64,000 bases of DNA from Nitratireductor mangrovi (GTDB lineage Bacteria > Pseudomonadota > Alphaproteobacteria > Rhizobiales > Rhizobiaceae), in assembly GCF_007922615.2 (NCBI RefSeq), contig NZ_CP042301.2, forward strand, positions 1,612,001-1,676,000. The letters are read 5' to 3'. Every line of letters begins with the position of its first letter. Positions within the stretch are counted from its first letter, which is position 1. The notes beneath the pieces were generated by a model that was given only the letters and a program-made list of their open reading frames with translations, made no database searches and was not told the DNA's origin. Shown here piece by piece: positions 17,453-26,745 of this stretch. The position numbers and the translations under genes are program-made.

Positions 17453-18523
17453 ATGCTCATCCTGAAACGCTTGGCGATTGTGCTCGCCGCAATTTCTTGC
17501 CCGGCCGTGGCGTCCGGCACCGAGATCGGCGTAGCCGCGCCGCTTTCCGGCCCGTTTGCCCTGCTCGGCGGGCAGATGCGGGATGGCGCAAACGCTGCTC
17601 TAAGTGCTGCGGGGGCCAACGAACCCATGGCCAGCGATACGGAATGTTCAGGCGATGGCGGTCGCAGGGCCGCGGAGGCTTTTGTGACCGCAGATGTGAG
17701 GCTGGTTGTCGGTTTCCTTTGCATCGAGGCCATCGAGGCGGCCCTGCCGATCCTCACCGAAGCAGGCATTCCGGTGATCACCACCGGCGTGCGCATCAAC
17801 GCGCTGACCGACCGCCGACAGCAGAGTGGCTGGTCGGTCTTCCGCCTCGCCCCGCGCGCTGACGAGGAAGCCGCGGCGGTCGGGCGTATCATGACCCGGC
17901 AATGGGCCGGCGTGCTTTTCGCCATCATCGACGACGGCACCATCTATGGACGGGAACTCGCCGAAAGCTTTCGCCTGGCAGCTGAACTTGGCGCTCTCAA
18001 GCCGGTCTTCACCGACACGTTCCGGCCGCAACTGACCAACCAGATCGCCTTGGCGGGGCGCTTGCGCAAGGCCGGCGCGACCCACGTCTTTGCAGGCGGC
18101 GACCGCAGCGACCTCGCCATTCTCGGGCGTGACGCGGCGGAACTCGGCTACGATCTCGTCATTGCCGGCGGCGAAGCGCTGCGCGCGGCGGAGGAGGACG
18201 TCGACCTCGTCGAGGGAACGTTGATGGTCGGTCTTCCAGTGTGGGCGGACGTCGCCGATCCGGCAGCGTTGGCTGCCCTTGATCAACGGGATGTCGCGCC
18301 GGACGGCTATGTCTTGCCGACCTACGCGGCGGCACAGGTCGCGCTTGCGGTCATCGAGGCGGCTGTCGCCACGGAAATCACGGTTGAGCAGGCCCTTGCG
18401 ACCGGTCGCTTCGATACGGCGCTGGGCGAGGTCCGCTTCAATGACGTTGGCGACTGGGCGGGTACCCGCTACCGCCTTTTTCGCTATGACGGCAAGAGTT
18501 TCCGGAGAGTTGATCAGGAATGA
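17453..18523 (+). CDS. periplasmic binding protein, branched-chain amino acid type (orphan)
   Basis: 356 residues. N-terminal signal peptide (first 22 residues), then the Leu/Ile/Val-binding fold: EIGVAAPLSGPFALLGGQMRDGANAAL, GFLCIEAIEAALPILTEAGIPVI, and the second lobe IDDGTIYGRELAESF. No permease or ATPase gene is adjacent, so it either serves a transporter elsewhere or acts as a sensor. The last codons overlap the next gene by 4 bases (ATGA), showing coupling with the P1 peptidase. Confidence 0.82.
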   Translation: MLILKRLAIVLAAISCPAVASGTEIGVAAPLSGPFALLGGQMRDGANAALSAAGANEPMASDTECSGDGGRRAAEAFVTADVRLVVGFLCIEAIEAALPILTEAGIPVITTGVRINALTDRRQQSGWSVFRLAPRADEEAAAVGRIMTRQWAGVLFAIIDDGTIYGRELAESFRLAAELGALKPVFTDTFRPQLTNQIALAGRLRKAGATHVFAGGDRSDLAILGRDAAELGYDLVIAGGEALRAAEEDVDLVEGTLMVGLPVWADVADPAALAALDQRDVAPDGYVLPTYAAAQVALAVIEAAVATEITVEQALATGRFDTALGEVRFNDVGDWAGTRYRLFRYDGKSFRRVDQE

Positions 18524-19521
18524 CGTTCAAGGCCGGGCCCAGAAACCTCCTGACCGACATTGCCGGCCTGAGCGTGGGTCATGCCCATGATCAGCGCTTG
18601 CGATCCGGAACGACGGCAATCCTCTGCGAACGGCCCTACGTGGCCGCCGTGCATGTCATGGGCGGTGCGCCGGGCACGCGCGAGACCGATCTTCTCGAAC
18701 CACACAACAGCGTCGAGACCGTCAACGCGATCGTGCTTTCGGGCGGTTCGGCCTACGGGCTCGACGCCGCTTCCGGCGTGCAGGCCCTGCTGCGTGAACG
18801 CGGCGTGGGTCTTCAGGTTCACGACCAGCGCATTCCGATCGTACCGGCAGCCATCCTGTTCGACCTCGTCAATGGCGGTGACAAGGATTGGGGCCGCTAT
18901 CCGCCCTATCGCGACCTTGGCTATCAGGCGGCCGCCGATGCGGCCCAGGACTTCGAACTGGGAACCGCCGGCGCAGGGTACGGCGCGCTGACGGCGGGTT
19001 GGAAGGGTGGCATCGGTTCGGCGTCGACTGTCCTCGACAGCGGCGTCACGGTGGCCGCCATCGTTGCCGTCAACGCGGTCGGCTCCGCTACCGTCGGCAC
19101 GGGCAGGCATTTCTGGGCCGCGCCGTTCGAGGTTGGCGACGAGTTCGGCGGGTTGGGACTGCCCGAGCCGATGCCGGCCGATGCGGCGGCGGTCCGGCTG
19201 AAGTTCCGGGACAGGCAGCAGGCTGGCGCCAACACCACGATCGGCCTCGTCGCCACCGACGCGGCGCTCACCAAGGCAGCGGCAAAACGCATGGCGATGG
19301 CGGCGCATGACGGGTTGGCCAGGGCCATCTGGCCTGCCCACACGCCTGCCGATGGCGACCTCGTGTTTGCGCTGGCGACCGGCGAGCACCCGGCGCCGGA
19401 GGGCAACGCTGCGATCGATCTCCACGCCATCGCCGCGGCCACGATGGCGCGCGCCATCGCTCGGGGCGTCCATGCCGCGCAGGCATTGCCGGGCGACATG
19501 ATGCCGGCGTGGTCGGCCTGA
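18520..19521 (+). CDS. P1 family peptidase (DmpA/NylC-like N-terminal nucleophile hydrolase)
   Basis: 333 residues. DIAGLSVGHAHD at the start, LSGGSAYGLDAASGV in the middle and AGANTTIGLVATDAAL near 228-243 are hallmarks of the P1 family. The Asn-Thr pair in GANTTIG is the likely self-cleavage site that frees the N-terminal Thr nucleophile (by analogy with 6-aminohexanoate-oligomer endohydrolase NylC). Members cleave peptides or amides, including beta-amino acid and D-amino acid amides. Overlaps the upstream binding-protein gene by 4 bases. Confidence 0.85.
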   Translation: MTFKAGPRNLLTDIAGLSVGHAHDQRLRSGTTAILCERPYVAAVHVMGGAPGTRETDLLEPHNSVETVNAIVLSGGSAYGLDAASGVQALLRERGVGLQVHDQRIPIVPAAILFDLVNGGDKDWGRYPPYRDLGYQAAADAAQDFELGTAGAGYGALTAGWKGGIGSASTVLDSGVTVAAIVAVNAVGSATVGTGRHFWAAPFEVGDEFGGLGLPEPMPADAAAVRLKFRDRQQAGANTTIGLVATDAALTKAAAKRMAMAAHDGLARAIWPAHTPADGDLVFALATGEHPAPEGNAAIDLHAIAAATMARAIARGVHAAQALPGDMMPAWSA

Positions 19522-19592
19522 GCCCGACAATGCGCGCATGGCGGCCGCAATACACCGTGCTAGTGTGAGGCCTGCCTGAAGGGAGTCGCCCC

Positions 19593-20321
19593 ATGTCCTT
19601 GCGCCTTGCCGCTTCCTGCCTCCTGACGACTGCGGTGACGGTGTCAGTGCCGGCCTCGGCCGGTGACATCGCCGAACTCGAGATACTCGGGTTTTCGCAG
19701 GACGCGTCCATCTTCGCGTTCGAGGAATACGGCGTGCAGGACGGTTCCGGCTTTCCCTACGCCAACCGCTTCTATGTCGACGTAGAGGGCGACAGCTTTG
19801 TCCCCGGCACGCCGTTCCGCATCCTGTTGCAGGACGAAAACGCGACGCTGGAGGATGCGCGTAGCCAGGCGCGAACCGCCGGCCAGGCCGTCATCGCCGA
19901 CACGGAACTGGCGCAAAACCGTGGTACGCTCGCGGCGCTGAACCCGGTCACAGAGCTGTCCGCCGACCCTGGCCGCATCGCTATCAATCCGCGGCCCGTC
20001 ATTCCCCCGGTCGATGCCGCGATCGAGTTTCGGCTCGAGGAAATTCCGATGCCGGCCCCCGACAGATGCAAGGATCTGGGGCCCGTTTTCGGTTACCGCC
20101 TGAACCGGATCGACCTTGAGGCGGGCGAGTTCGTCCTGCGCCTCCACCAGGACGAATCGATCCCGCAAAGCCGCGGCTGTCCGCAGGGTTACCGACTTGG
20201 CGCGGTCCAGACCGTTCACCCGCAATCCGGCCCATACTCGTTCGCGGTGCTGATCGCCGTGCGTTCCTTCGGCTTCGAGGGGCCGGACTACCGCTGGATC
20301 GCTGTGACTGGCCGGCTGTGA
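19593..20321 (+). CDS. DUF2259 family secreted protein
   Basis: 242 residues with signal peptide MSLRLAASCLLTTAVTVSVPASA. The mature N-terminus GDIAELEILGFSQDASIFAFEEYGVQDGSGFPYANRFYVD is diagnostic of DUF2259, predicted periplasmic proteins of unknown function. Two cysteines (CKD and GCPQ regions) may pair. Overlaps the next gene by 4 bases, so the two are probably co-translated. Confidence 0.8.
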   Translation: MSLRLAASCLLTTAVTVSVPASAGDIAELEILGFSQDASIFAFEEYGVQDGSGFPYANRFYVDVEGDSFVPGTPFRILLQDENATLEDARSQARTAGQAVIADTELAQNRGTLAALNPVTELSADPGRIAINPRPVIPPVDAAIEFRLEEIPMPAPDRCKDLGPVFGYRLNRIDLEAGEFVLRLHQDESIPQSRGCPQGYRLGAVQTVHPQSGPYSFAVLIAVRSFGFEGPDYRWIAVTGRL

Positions 20322-20842
20322 GGGAACAAACGGGTAGCGACAGGTTGCTTTCCGAAGAGGTCCTTCCGGCGTCGCCGCTCGCATCGCTTGCCAGGCTCGC
20401 GGTCATGTCCGGTCTCTGGGGCCTGGCCATGAGTGCCAGCGCTGTTGCAACCCTGATGCTTGATGGCTGGCAGGACGACCTCCATATCAGGGCGATCGCG
20501 ATCCTGTTCGGTCTGTCCGCGATCGTCGCCTACCCGGCTGCAACAATAATTGCCCAATTCCTGACACGGCGCGGGCGTTTTGAGACCCGTTTGGCCGCGC
20601 AACTTCTTGCACTGGCCTCGGTCACCCTCGGTGTGACGTCACTTGCCTATGCATTCTACTATCGCTCCTATTTCGCCATGTGGCACGACACGACCTTGTC
20701 GATCACCTGGACCTACCAGCTCGTCTTCACGGTTCTGGGTGCGCTCTACCAGTTCGCCGTCTTCGGCATGCGGCTTTACCTGCCGGTCGGCATTCCGGCG
20801 CTTCTCCTGTTCGCCCTGTGGCAATCTTCGAAACCGCGTTGA
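20318..20842 (+). CDS. small integral membrane protein
   Basis: 174 residues. GTG start at 20318 inside the previous gene's stop region. Four hydrophobic segments are visible at about 33-52, 63-83, 95-115 and 125-165, so an inner-membrane protein. No family recognised. It sits 58 nt before purB on the same strand. Confidence 0.65.
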   Translation: MREQTGSDRLLSEEVLPASPLASLARLAVMSGLWGLAMSASAVATLMLDGWQDDLHIRAIAILFGLSAIVAYPAATIIAQFLTRRGRFETRLAAQLLALASVTLGVTSLAYAFYYRSYFAMWHDTTLSITWTYQLVFTVLGALYQFAVFGMRLYLPVGIPALLLFALWQSSKPR

Positions 20843-20900
20843 GGTCCGTGGGCGGCTCTGGTACGACCCCGTCGGCATTCCCGAGAGTCAGGATTCCCGC

Positions 20901-22208
20901 ATGATCCCGCGCTATTCGCGGCCCGAGATGGTCGCCATCTGGTCGCCCGAGACCAAGTTCCGCATCTGGTTCGAGATCGAGGCGCATGCATGCGACGCGC
21001 TCGCCGAACTCGGCGTCATTCCGAAGGAAGCCGCACGGGCGATCTGGGAGAGAGGCGGAGCTGCGGAATTCGACGTCGCGCGCATCGACGAAATCGAGCG
21101 CGAGACCAAGCATGACGTCATCGCCTTCCTGACGCATCTGGCCGAGATTGTCGGGCCCGAGGCGCGTTTCGTGCACCAGGGCATGACCTCGTCCGATGTG
21201 CTCGACACCTGCCTCAACGTACAACTGGTGCGCGCCGCCGATATCCTTCTGGCCGACGTCGACGGTTTGCTGGCCGCACTGAAGAAGCGCGCTTTCGAGC
21301 ACAAGGACACGGTCACCATCGGCCGTTCGCATGGCATTCATGCCGAGCCGACCACCTTCGGGGTCAAGCTTGCACTCGCCTACGCCGAATTTGCCCGCTG
21401 CCGCGAGCGGCTGGGGGCAGCCCGCCGCGAAGTGGCGACCTGCGCGATCTCGGGCGCGGTTGGCACCTTCGCCAATATCGACCCGCGCGTGGAAGAGCAC
21501 GTGGCGGCAAAGCTGGGCCTGGAGCCGGAGCCGGTCTCCACGCAGGTGATCCCGCGCGACCGGCATGCGATGTTTTTTGCCACGCTGGGCGTCATTGCTT
21601 CCTCGGTGGAAAGGCTGGCGGTCGAGATCCGCCACCTGCAACGGACCGAAGTGCTGGAGGCGGAAGAGTATTTCTCGCCGGGCCAGAAAGGTTCCTCCGC
21701 CATGCCGCACAAGCGCAACCCCGTGCTGACCGAAAACCTTACCGGTCTTGCCCGCATGGTGCGCGCCTTTGCGATGCCGGCGATGGAGAATGTCGCGCTC
21801 TGGCACGAACGCGATATATCGCATTCCTCGGTCGAACGCATGATCGGACCGGACGCGACCGTCACGCTCGATTTCGCCCTCGCCCGGCTTACGGGCGTTG
21901 TCGAAAAACTGGTCGTCTATCCGGACAACATGCTGAAAAACATGAACAAGTTCCGCGGCCTGGTCCATTCGCAGCGCGTGCTGCTGGCGCTGACACAGGC
22001 CGGCGTCAGCCGCGAGGACGCCTATCGCCTCGTCCAGCGCAATGCGATGAAGGTGTGGGAACAGGGCAAGGATTTCCTGGAAGAGCTGCTGGCCGACGAC
22101 GACGTGCGCGCCGCGCTGTCCGAAGAGGAACTCCGCGAGAAGTTCGACCTCGGCTACCACACCAAGCACGTCGACACGATCTTCCGCAGGGTCTTCGGCG
22201 CGGCCTGA
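20901..22208 (+). CDS. purB: adenylosuccinate lyase
   Basis: 435 residues, exactly the usual size. It acts twice in purine synthesis, releasing fumarate from SAICAR to give AICAR and from adenylosuccinate to give AMP. The superfamily signature SSAMPHKRNP is present near 265-274, along with VHQGMTSSDVLDT (about 85-97) and the RSHGIHAEPT region bearing the catalytic histidine. The ATG at 20901 gives the family N-terminus MIPRYSRPEM; longer frames are spurious. Part of a purine-synthesis neighbourhood with purC, purS, purQ and purL. Confidence 0.95.
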   Translation: MIPRYSRPEMVAIWSPETKFRIWFEIEAHACDALAELGVIPKEAARAIWERGGAAEFDVARIDEIERETKHDVIAFLTHLAEIVGPEARFVHQGMTSSDVLDTCLNVQLVRAADILLADVDGLLAALKKRAFEHKDTVTIGRSHGIHAEPTTFGVKLALAYAEFARCRERLGAARREVATCAISGAVGTFANIDPRVEEHVAAKLGLEPEPVSTQVIPRDRHAMFFATLGVIASSVERLAVEIRHLQRTEVLEAEEYFSPGQKGSSAMPHKRNPVLTENLTGLARMVRAFAMPAMENVALWHERDISHSSVERMIGPDATVTLDFALARLTGVVEKLVVYPDNMLKNMNKFRGLVHSQRVLLALTQAGVSREDAYRLVQRNAMKVWEQGKDFLEELLADDDVRAALSEEELREKFDLGYHTKHVDTIFRRVFGAA

Positions 22209-22275
22209 GACGGCTGCTGCAAGCTTTGCAAGGACGGCGGCTCCCGGACTTGTCCGGCAACACGCCCGCCGCTAC

Positions 22276-22833
22276 ATGGGCCGCATGAAGGCCAAAGAAA
22301 CCGACATACTGATTGTCCCGGGCTACACCAATTCCGGCCCGGCCCACTGGCAAAGCCGATGGCAGTCGAAGCTGTCGACGGCGCGGCGCGTCGAGCAGGA
22401 ACAATGGTCGAAGCCCGAGCGCGAGGCGTGGACGGGCCGTGTCGCAGAGGTGGCCAACGAGGCCGACAAACCGATCGTGCTGGTGGCCCACTCGCTCGGC
22501 ATCCCGACCGCGATCCATGCGCTGGCAGCCATCGAGCGTCCCATTGCCGGGGCGTTTTTCGTCGCTCCACCCGACGTCGCCAACCCGGCGATCCGGCCAA
22601 AGCATCTCATGACCTTCGGCCCCTATCCGCGCGATCCGCTGCCGTTTCCGTCGGTCGTGGTCGCCAGCCGCAATGATTCCTTTTGCGAGTTCCCCATTGC
22701 CGAGGACATCGCCGCGGCATGGGGCTCGCTTTTCGTCGATGCCGGCAATGCCGGTCACATCAATTCGGAATCCGGCTACGGGCCGTGGCCGGAGGGATCG
22801 CTGCTGTTCGCGAAGTTCCTGTCGCGGCTTTGA
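22276..22833 (+). CDS. RBBP9/YdeN-type serine hydrolase
   Basis: 185 residues. DILIVPGYTNSGPAHWQSRWQ at the start, VAHSLGIPTAIHAL (nucleophile Ser about 76), SRNDSFC (acid region) and GHINSESGYGPWPEG (catalytic His) define the small alpha/beta-hydrolase family RBBP9/YdeN. Cytoplasmic; substrate unknown. The start could be MKAKET at 22285 instead of MGRMKAKET at 22276. Follows purB by 67 nt. Confidence 0.82.
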   Translation: MGRMKAKETDILIVPGYTNSGPAHWQSRWQSKLSTARRVEQEQWSKPEREAWTGRVAEVANEADKPIVLVAHSLGIPTAIHALAAIERPIAGAFFVAPPDVANPAIRPKHLMTFGPYPRDPLPFPSVVVASRNDSFCEFPIAEDIAAAWGSLFVDAGNAGHINSESGYGPWPEGSLLFAKFLSRL

Positions 22834-22840
22834 GCCGGCC

Positions 22841-23611
22841 TCAGCCGATCTCGCCACGCGCCACGCCCAACAATTGCTGGGCTCCGAGCGTGATGTAGCG
22901 CTGCTCGTTACCGAGAGCGAACAGGCGGTAGCCCATCGCGTGGAAGCTCCCGCACAGCGCCGGATCGATGACATAGATGGCGGCGTGCTTGCCGGCCGCC
23001 CTGGTCCGATCGGCAATGTCGGCGATCGCCTGCATCATGTCGTCGAGCCCGGGGTTCATCTGAGCTCCGCCGGTCCAGGCGATGGAAAAGTCGGAGGGGC
23101 CGACGAAGATGCCGTCAATGCCCGGCACGCCCAGGATCTCGTCGAGCAGGGCATAGGCCTCGCGGGTCTCGATCATGGCGAAGGAGATGGTGGCGGCGTT
23201 CTGGCTGCCCAGCCATTCGGCGGCGTCGGCGATGCCGGCTCGCGGCATGGCGAATGTCGGCCCCCATGAGCGTTCGCCCACCGGCGGATATTTCATCGCG
23301 GCCGCAAACCGCCGGGCATCCGCGACGGAGTTCACCATCGGCGCAATTACCGCTTCGGCGCCGAAATCAAGCGCGCGGCTCGCCATGTCGAAACGTCCGA
23401 CCGGAACCCGCACCACAGCGTGTCGTGACACGGCAGCAATCGGCGCTATGCCGCGCACGACGCTGTCTTCGTGATGGCCGCCATGCTGCATGTCGAGCGT
23501 TACGGCGTCAAAACCCTGGCGCGCAAGGATTTCCACCGTGATCGTGTCGGGAACCGAGGACCAGGCGGTAAACAGCGTTTCGCCAGCGGCGAGGCGTGAA
23601 GCAAGCGTCAT
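22841..23611 (-). CDS. HpcH/HpaI-type class II aldolase
   Basis: 256 residues, the usual length. The sequence has AVTLDMQHGGHHED near 34-46, the metal-ligand helix FAMIETREAY near 145 and IDGIFVGPSDFSIAWTG near 165-182, as in 4-hydroxy-2-oxo-acid aldolases such as HpaI, GarL and RhmA. Reaction: reversible aldol cleavage of a 2-keto-acid to pyruvate plus an aldehyde. The ATG at 23611 (MTLASRLAAGE) is the family start; the frame continues to 23665 without support. Substrate unknown. Confidence 0.85.
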   Translation of the reverse strand: MTLASRLAAGETLFTAWSSVPDTITVEILARQGFDAVTLDMQHGGHHEDSVVRGIAPIAAVSRHAVVRVPVGRFDMASRALDFGAEAVIAPMVNSVADARRFAAAMKYPPVGERSWGPTFAMPRAGIADAAEWLGSQNAATISFAMIETREAYALLDEILGVPGIDGIFVGPSDFSIAWTGGAQMNPGLDDMMQAIADIADRTRAAGKHAAIYVIDPALCGSFHAMGYRLFALGNEQRYITLGAQQLLGVARGEIG

Positions 23612-23711
23612 GAAAGCGTTCCGTTGGATCGGGCGCATGAAAACAGGCGCGGCCCTGCCCGGCAAAGAAAACCCGCCCGTGGCGGGCGGCTAAGCTGTGT
23701 TGCGGTGGCGC

Positions 23712-24032
23712 TCAGCTTTGTTTCACCTGTTCGACGGCAACCGCCAGCAACTCGTCCATGGTGCGGCGGATCTGGTGGTCGGACTGCTCCACGCCGGCGG
23801 CGTCGAAATCGCCTCTGACCTTGCGGAACACGTCATGATCGCCAGCCTCCTCGAAGTCCGAATTGACCACCTCAACGGCATAGGCGTCCGCATCGGCGCC
23901 GGTCTTGCCAAGCTTTTCCGCCGCCCACAGGCCGAGCAGCTTGTTGCGGCGGGCCATGGCGCGGAACTTCAGTTCCTCGTCATGGGCAAACTTCTTCTCG
24001 AACGCGTCCTTGCGGTCATCCATGCTGGTCAT
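23712..24032 (-). CDS. ATPase inhibitor subunit zeta (DUF1476)
   Basis: 106 residues, matching the 104-107 of alphaproteobacterial zeta subunits. DDRKDAFEKKFAHDEELKFRAMARRNKLLGLWAAEKLG is the hallmark N-terminus. In Paracoccus this small helical protein inserts its N-terminus into F1 and blocks reverse rotation, so it prevents wasteful ATP hydrolysis. GGAGAAG precedes the ATG at 24032. As is usual for this family it is far from the atp genes. It is divergent from purC. Confidence 0.88.
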   Translation of the reverse strand: MTSMDDRKDAFEKKFAHDEELKFRAMARRNKLLGLWAAEKLGKTGADADAYAVEVVNSDFEEAGDHDVFRKVRGDFDAAGVEQSDHQIRRTMDELLAVAVEQVKQS

Positions 24033-24292
24033 AACGTCTTCTCCGGAGCGGGATCGATTCCTGATCCTCAATATGGCGGCTGGCCCTTGAAATCAAAAGG
24101 CTCGGTTGCGGTCAATCGCCACCTTTTGTGCTGCAATGCGGCATTTGGCCAGGGAAAGCCGTTGATCGCGGTCATTTGCCAATTGAGTAGCGAGGGTACA
24201 TGCGCTAGAGCAGCCGGACAGGAAACAGATTTGCGGCCGCAGGCCGCCGCGATCGGTCCCAGACATCGCATCCAAGGACCCGAGCACATCCC

Positions 24293-25060
24293 ATGAACCG
24301 TCGCCGCCGTATCTATGAAGGCAAGGCCAAGATTCTCTACGAGGGCCCCGAGCCGGGCACGCTCGTCCAGTTCTTCAAGGATGATGCCACCGCCTTCAAC
24401 AAGAAGAAGCACGACATCGTCGACGGCAAGGGTGTGCTCAACAACCGCATCTCGGAATATATCTTCACCCATCTCAACCGGATCGGCATTCCGACGCATT
24501 TCATCCGCCGGCTGAACATGCGCGAACAGTTGATCAAGGAAGTCGAGATCATTCCGCTTGAGGTCGTGGTGCGCAACGTCGCCGCCGGCTCGCTGGCCAA
24601 GCGACTCGGCATCGAGGAAGGCACGGTTCTGCCACGCTCGATCATCGAGTTCTATTACAAGGCTGACGCGCTCGACGATCCGATGGTTTCGGAGGAGCAC
24701 ATCACCGCCTTCGGCTGGGCCAATCCGCAGGAGATCGACGACATCATGGCGCTCGCCATCCGCGTCAACGATTTCCTCTCCGGCCTGTTTCTCGGCGTCG
24801 GCATCCAGCTTGTCGACTTCAAGATCGAATGCGGCCGGCTGTGGGAAGGTGAGATGATGCGCATCATCGTCGCCGATGAAATCTCGCCCGATTCGTGCCG
24901 GTTGTGGGACATCGGCACCCAGGAAAAGCTCGACAAGGACCGCTTCCGTCGTGACATGGGCGGCCTCGTCGAGGCCTACCAGGAGGTCGCGCGCCGCCTC
25001 GGCATCATGAACGAGAACGAGGCCATCCGCGCGACCGGCCCTACCCTCGTCAAGCACTGA
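24293..25060 (+). CDS. purC: phosphoribosylaminoimidazole-succinocarboxamide synthase
   Basis: 255 residues (usual 235-255). Joins aspartate to CAIR with ATP to give SAICAR in de novo purine synthesis. Visible are the ATP-binding N-terminus [23 protein letters not shown], the family signature [21 protein letters not shown], and [14 protein letters not shown]. Followed after 15 nt by purS and then purQ. The 260-nt upstream gap divides it from the divergent zeta gene and should hold its promoter. Confidence 0.95.
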   Translation: MNRRRRIYEGKAKILYEGPEPGTLVQFFKDDATAFNKKKHDIVDGKGVLNNRISEYIFTHLNRIGIPTHFIRRLNMREQLIKEVEIIPLEVVVRNVAAGSLAKRLGIEEGTVLPRSIIEFYYKADALDDPMVSEEHITAFGWANPQEIDDIMALAIRVNDFLSGLFLGVGIQLVDFKIECGRLWEGEMMRIIVADEISPDSCRLWDIGTQEKLDKDRFRRDMGGLVEAYQEVARRLGIMNENEAIRATGPTLVKH

Positions 25061-25075
25061 GCGGGGAGCAAGGTT

Positions 25076-25318
25076 TTGATCAAGGCCCGTGTCACCGTCA
25101 CGCTCAAGAACGGCGTCCTTGACCCTCAGGGCAAGGCCATCGAAGGCGCGCTCGGCACGCTCGGCTTCTCGGGCGTCGGCGAAGTGCGCCAAGGCAAGGT
25201 TTTCGACCTCGAGATCGACAGTACCGACAAGGCCGCGGCCGAGACCGATCTGCGTGCGATGTGCGAAAAACTGCTCGCCAACACCGTGATCGAGAATTAC
25301 GCCATCAGCATTGGCTGA
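25076..25318 (+). CDS. purS: phosphoribosylformylglycinamidine synthase subunit PurS
   Basis: 80 residues, standard for PurS. It bridges PurQ and the small-type PurL in the FGAM synthase complex and helps ammonia channelling. Sequence KARVTVTLKNGVLDPQGKAIEGALGTLGF is diagnostic. The start is a TTG at 25076, behind GGGAGCAAGG; no ATG is available near the expected N-terminus, so weak initiation may keep it in proportion to its neighbours. Confidence 0.93.
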   Translation: MIKARVTVTLKNGVLDPQGKAIEGALGTLGFSGVGEVRQGKVFDLEIDSTDKAAAETDLRAMCEKLLANTVIENYAISIG

Positions 25319-25351
25319 CGTGTCAAAGCCGGGAAGGGCCGCCAAGCGCGA

Positions 25352-26020
25352 ATGAAATCCGCCGTTATCCTCCTCCCAGGCCTCAACCGCGATCGCGACA
25401 TGATCGCGGCGCTGACCGGGATCGGCGGCAAGCCGCCCCTCACCGTCTGGCAGACCGACACGGACATCCCGGACGTCGACCTGATCGTCATTCCGGGTGG
25501 TTTTTCCTACGGCGACTATCTCCGTTGCGGCGCCATCGCCGCCCGCATGCCCGCAATCCGCGCCGTTGCCGAGAAGGCGGCCCAGGGCGTGCTGGTCATG
25601 GGCGTGTGCAACGGCTTCCAGATCCTGCTCGAGGCGGGGCTGCTGCCGGGGGCGCTGATGCGCAACGCCTCGCTGAAATTCGTCTGTCGTGAGGTTCAGC
25701 TGGAGGTGGCCAACGCCGACACCGCCTTCACCAAGCGCTACCGGCAGGGTCAGGTCATTCGCTGCCCCGTCGCTCATCACGACGGCAACTATTTCACCGA
25801 CGCCGAGACACTGGCCAGGATCGAGGGCGAAGGCCAGGTCGTCTTCCGCTACGCCAACGACACCAATCCCAACGGATCGCTGAACGACATTGCCGGTATC
25901 GTCAACAGCAAAGGCAACGTGCTGGGGCTGATGCCGCATCCGGAGAACCTGATCGAAAAGGCGCATGGCGGCGAGGACGGCCGCGCCCTGTTCGAGGCGG
26001 TTCTCCAACGCGCCGCTTAA
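25352..26020 (+). CDS. purQ: phosphoribosylformylglycinamidine synthase subunit PurQ (glutaminase)
   Basis: 222 residues. A triad glutamine amidotransferase that frees ammonia from glutamine for PurL. Nucleophile Cys86 lies in [15 protein letters not shown] and the His/Glu pair in GLMPHPEN near 192-198; the N-terminus is [12 protein letters not shown]. Third gene of purC-purS-purQ, 33 nt after purS. Confidence 0.95.
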   Translation: MKSAVILLPGLNRDRDMIAALTGIGGKPPLTVWQTDTDIPDVDLIVIPGGFSYGDYLRCGAIAARMPAIRAVAEKAAQGVLVMGVCNGFQILLEAGLLPGALMRNASLKFVCREVQLEVANADTAFTKRYRQGQVIRCPVAHHDGNYFTDAETLARIEGEGQVVFRYANDTNPNGSLNDIAGIVNSKGNVLGLMPHPENLIEKAHGGEDGRALFEAVLQRAA

Positions 26021-26093
26021 GAGAAGCGGAGCGCCTTGAAGCCGCCACGGCGGCTGTCCAGGGTTCCTCAAGGGCGAGAAATGGGGTGAGGAC

Positions 26094-26732
26094 ATGAACT
26101 ATCTGCGATGCCCGAGCGGCCTTGTCGGGCGCATGGCCGCACTGACGGTCGCCGTTGCGACGCTTCTTCTTCTGGCGCTGGCTCCACAATCGGCGAACGC
26201 GCAATCGGCGAAAGGCGGACCCGTCAAGGTCTACATGGTGCGCGGCTTCATGGGTGTCTTTTCGACCGGGCTCGACCAGCTGGCCGCGACCCTGCAGAAG
26301 AAAGGCATCGCCACGGAGGTCTATGGCCATCTCAGTGGCGGGGCGATCCGCGCCAAGATCCGCAAGCAACACGCCGGCAAGCCGAAGCTGCCGCTCGTAC
26401 TGGTCGGACATTCCTTCGGCGGCAACGCCGCTCTCCAGGTGGCGGCGCTGCTCGAACAGGACAACATCCCCGTCGATCTCGTGGTCACGATCGATCCTAC
26501 GAAAGGCGGCCCGCTGGCCGGCAATGTGCGGCGTTATGTCAACTACTACATATCGGCAAACGTGCTCGGGACGAAGCTCGCAGGCGGCGGCGTCAAGTCA
26601 AGCCGGGTGCGCAATATCGACATTCGCGACCGCAGCGAGATCATCGGCAGCGGTACCGGACATTGGACAATGACACGTGATGACGTCATCCAGTCCGAGA
26701 TTCTGAGCGAGATCCTGCGCGCGGCCCGATAG
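26094..26732 (+). CDS. exported lipase-like alpha/beta hydrolase
   Basis: 212 residues. Signal peptide ends about residue 36 (LALAPQSANAQ). Nucleophile elbow LVGHSFGGNAAL near 104-112; the preceding strand VKVYMVRGFMGVF replaces the common HG motif, and GTGHWTM near the C-terminus supplies a candidate catalytic His. Probably periplasmic, substrate unknown. GGGGTGAGGAC precedes the ATG. It follows purQ by 73 nt and may be read from the same transcript. Confidence 0.7.
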   Translation: MNYLRCPSGLVGRMAALTVAVATLLLLALAPQSANAQSAKGGPVKVYMVRGFMGVFSTGLDQLAATLQKKGIATEVYGHLSGGAIRAKIRKQHAGKPKLPLVLVGHSFGGNAALQVAALLEQDNIPVDLVVTIDPTKGGPLAGNVRRYVNYYISANVLGTKLAGGGVKSSRVRNIDIRDRSEIIGSGTGHWTMTRDDVIQSEILSEILRAAR

Positions 26733-26745
26733 CAGGCCGCGACCT

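Noticed and set aside
24033..24292. Purine riboswitch or other RNA element in front of purC
   Set aside because: No recognisable conserved core; nothing beyond weak promoter-like hexamers.
24068..26095. 675-codon minus-strand frame
   Set aside because: It runs opposite purC, purS and purQ, whose families are certain; no independent motif.
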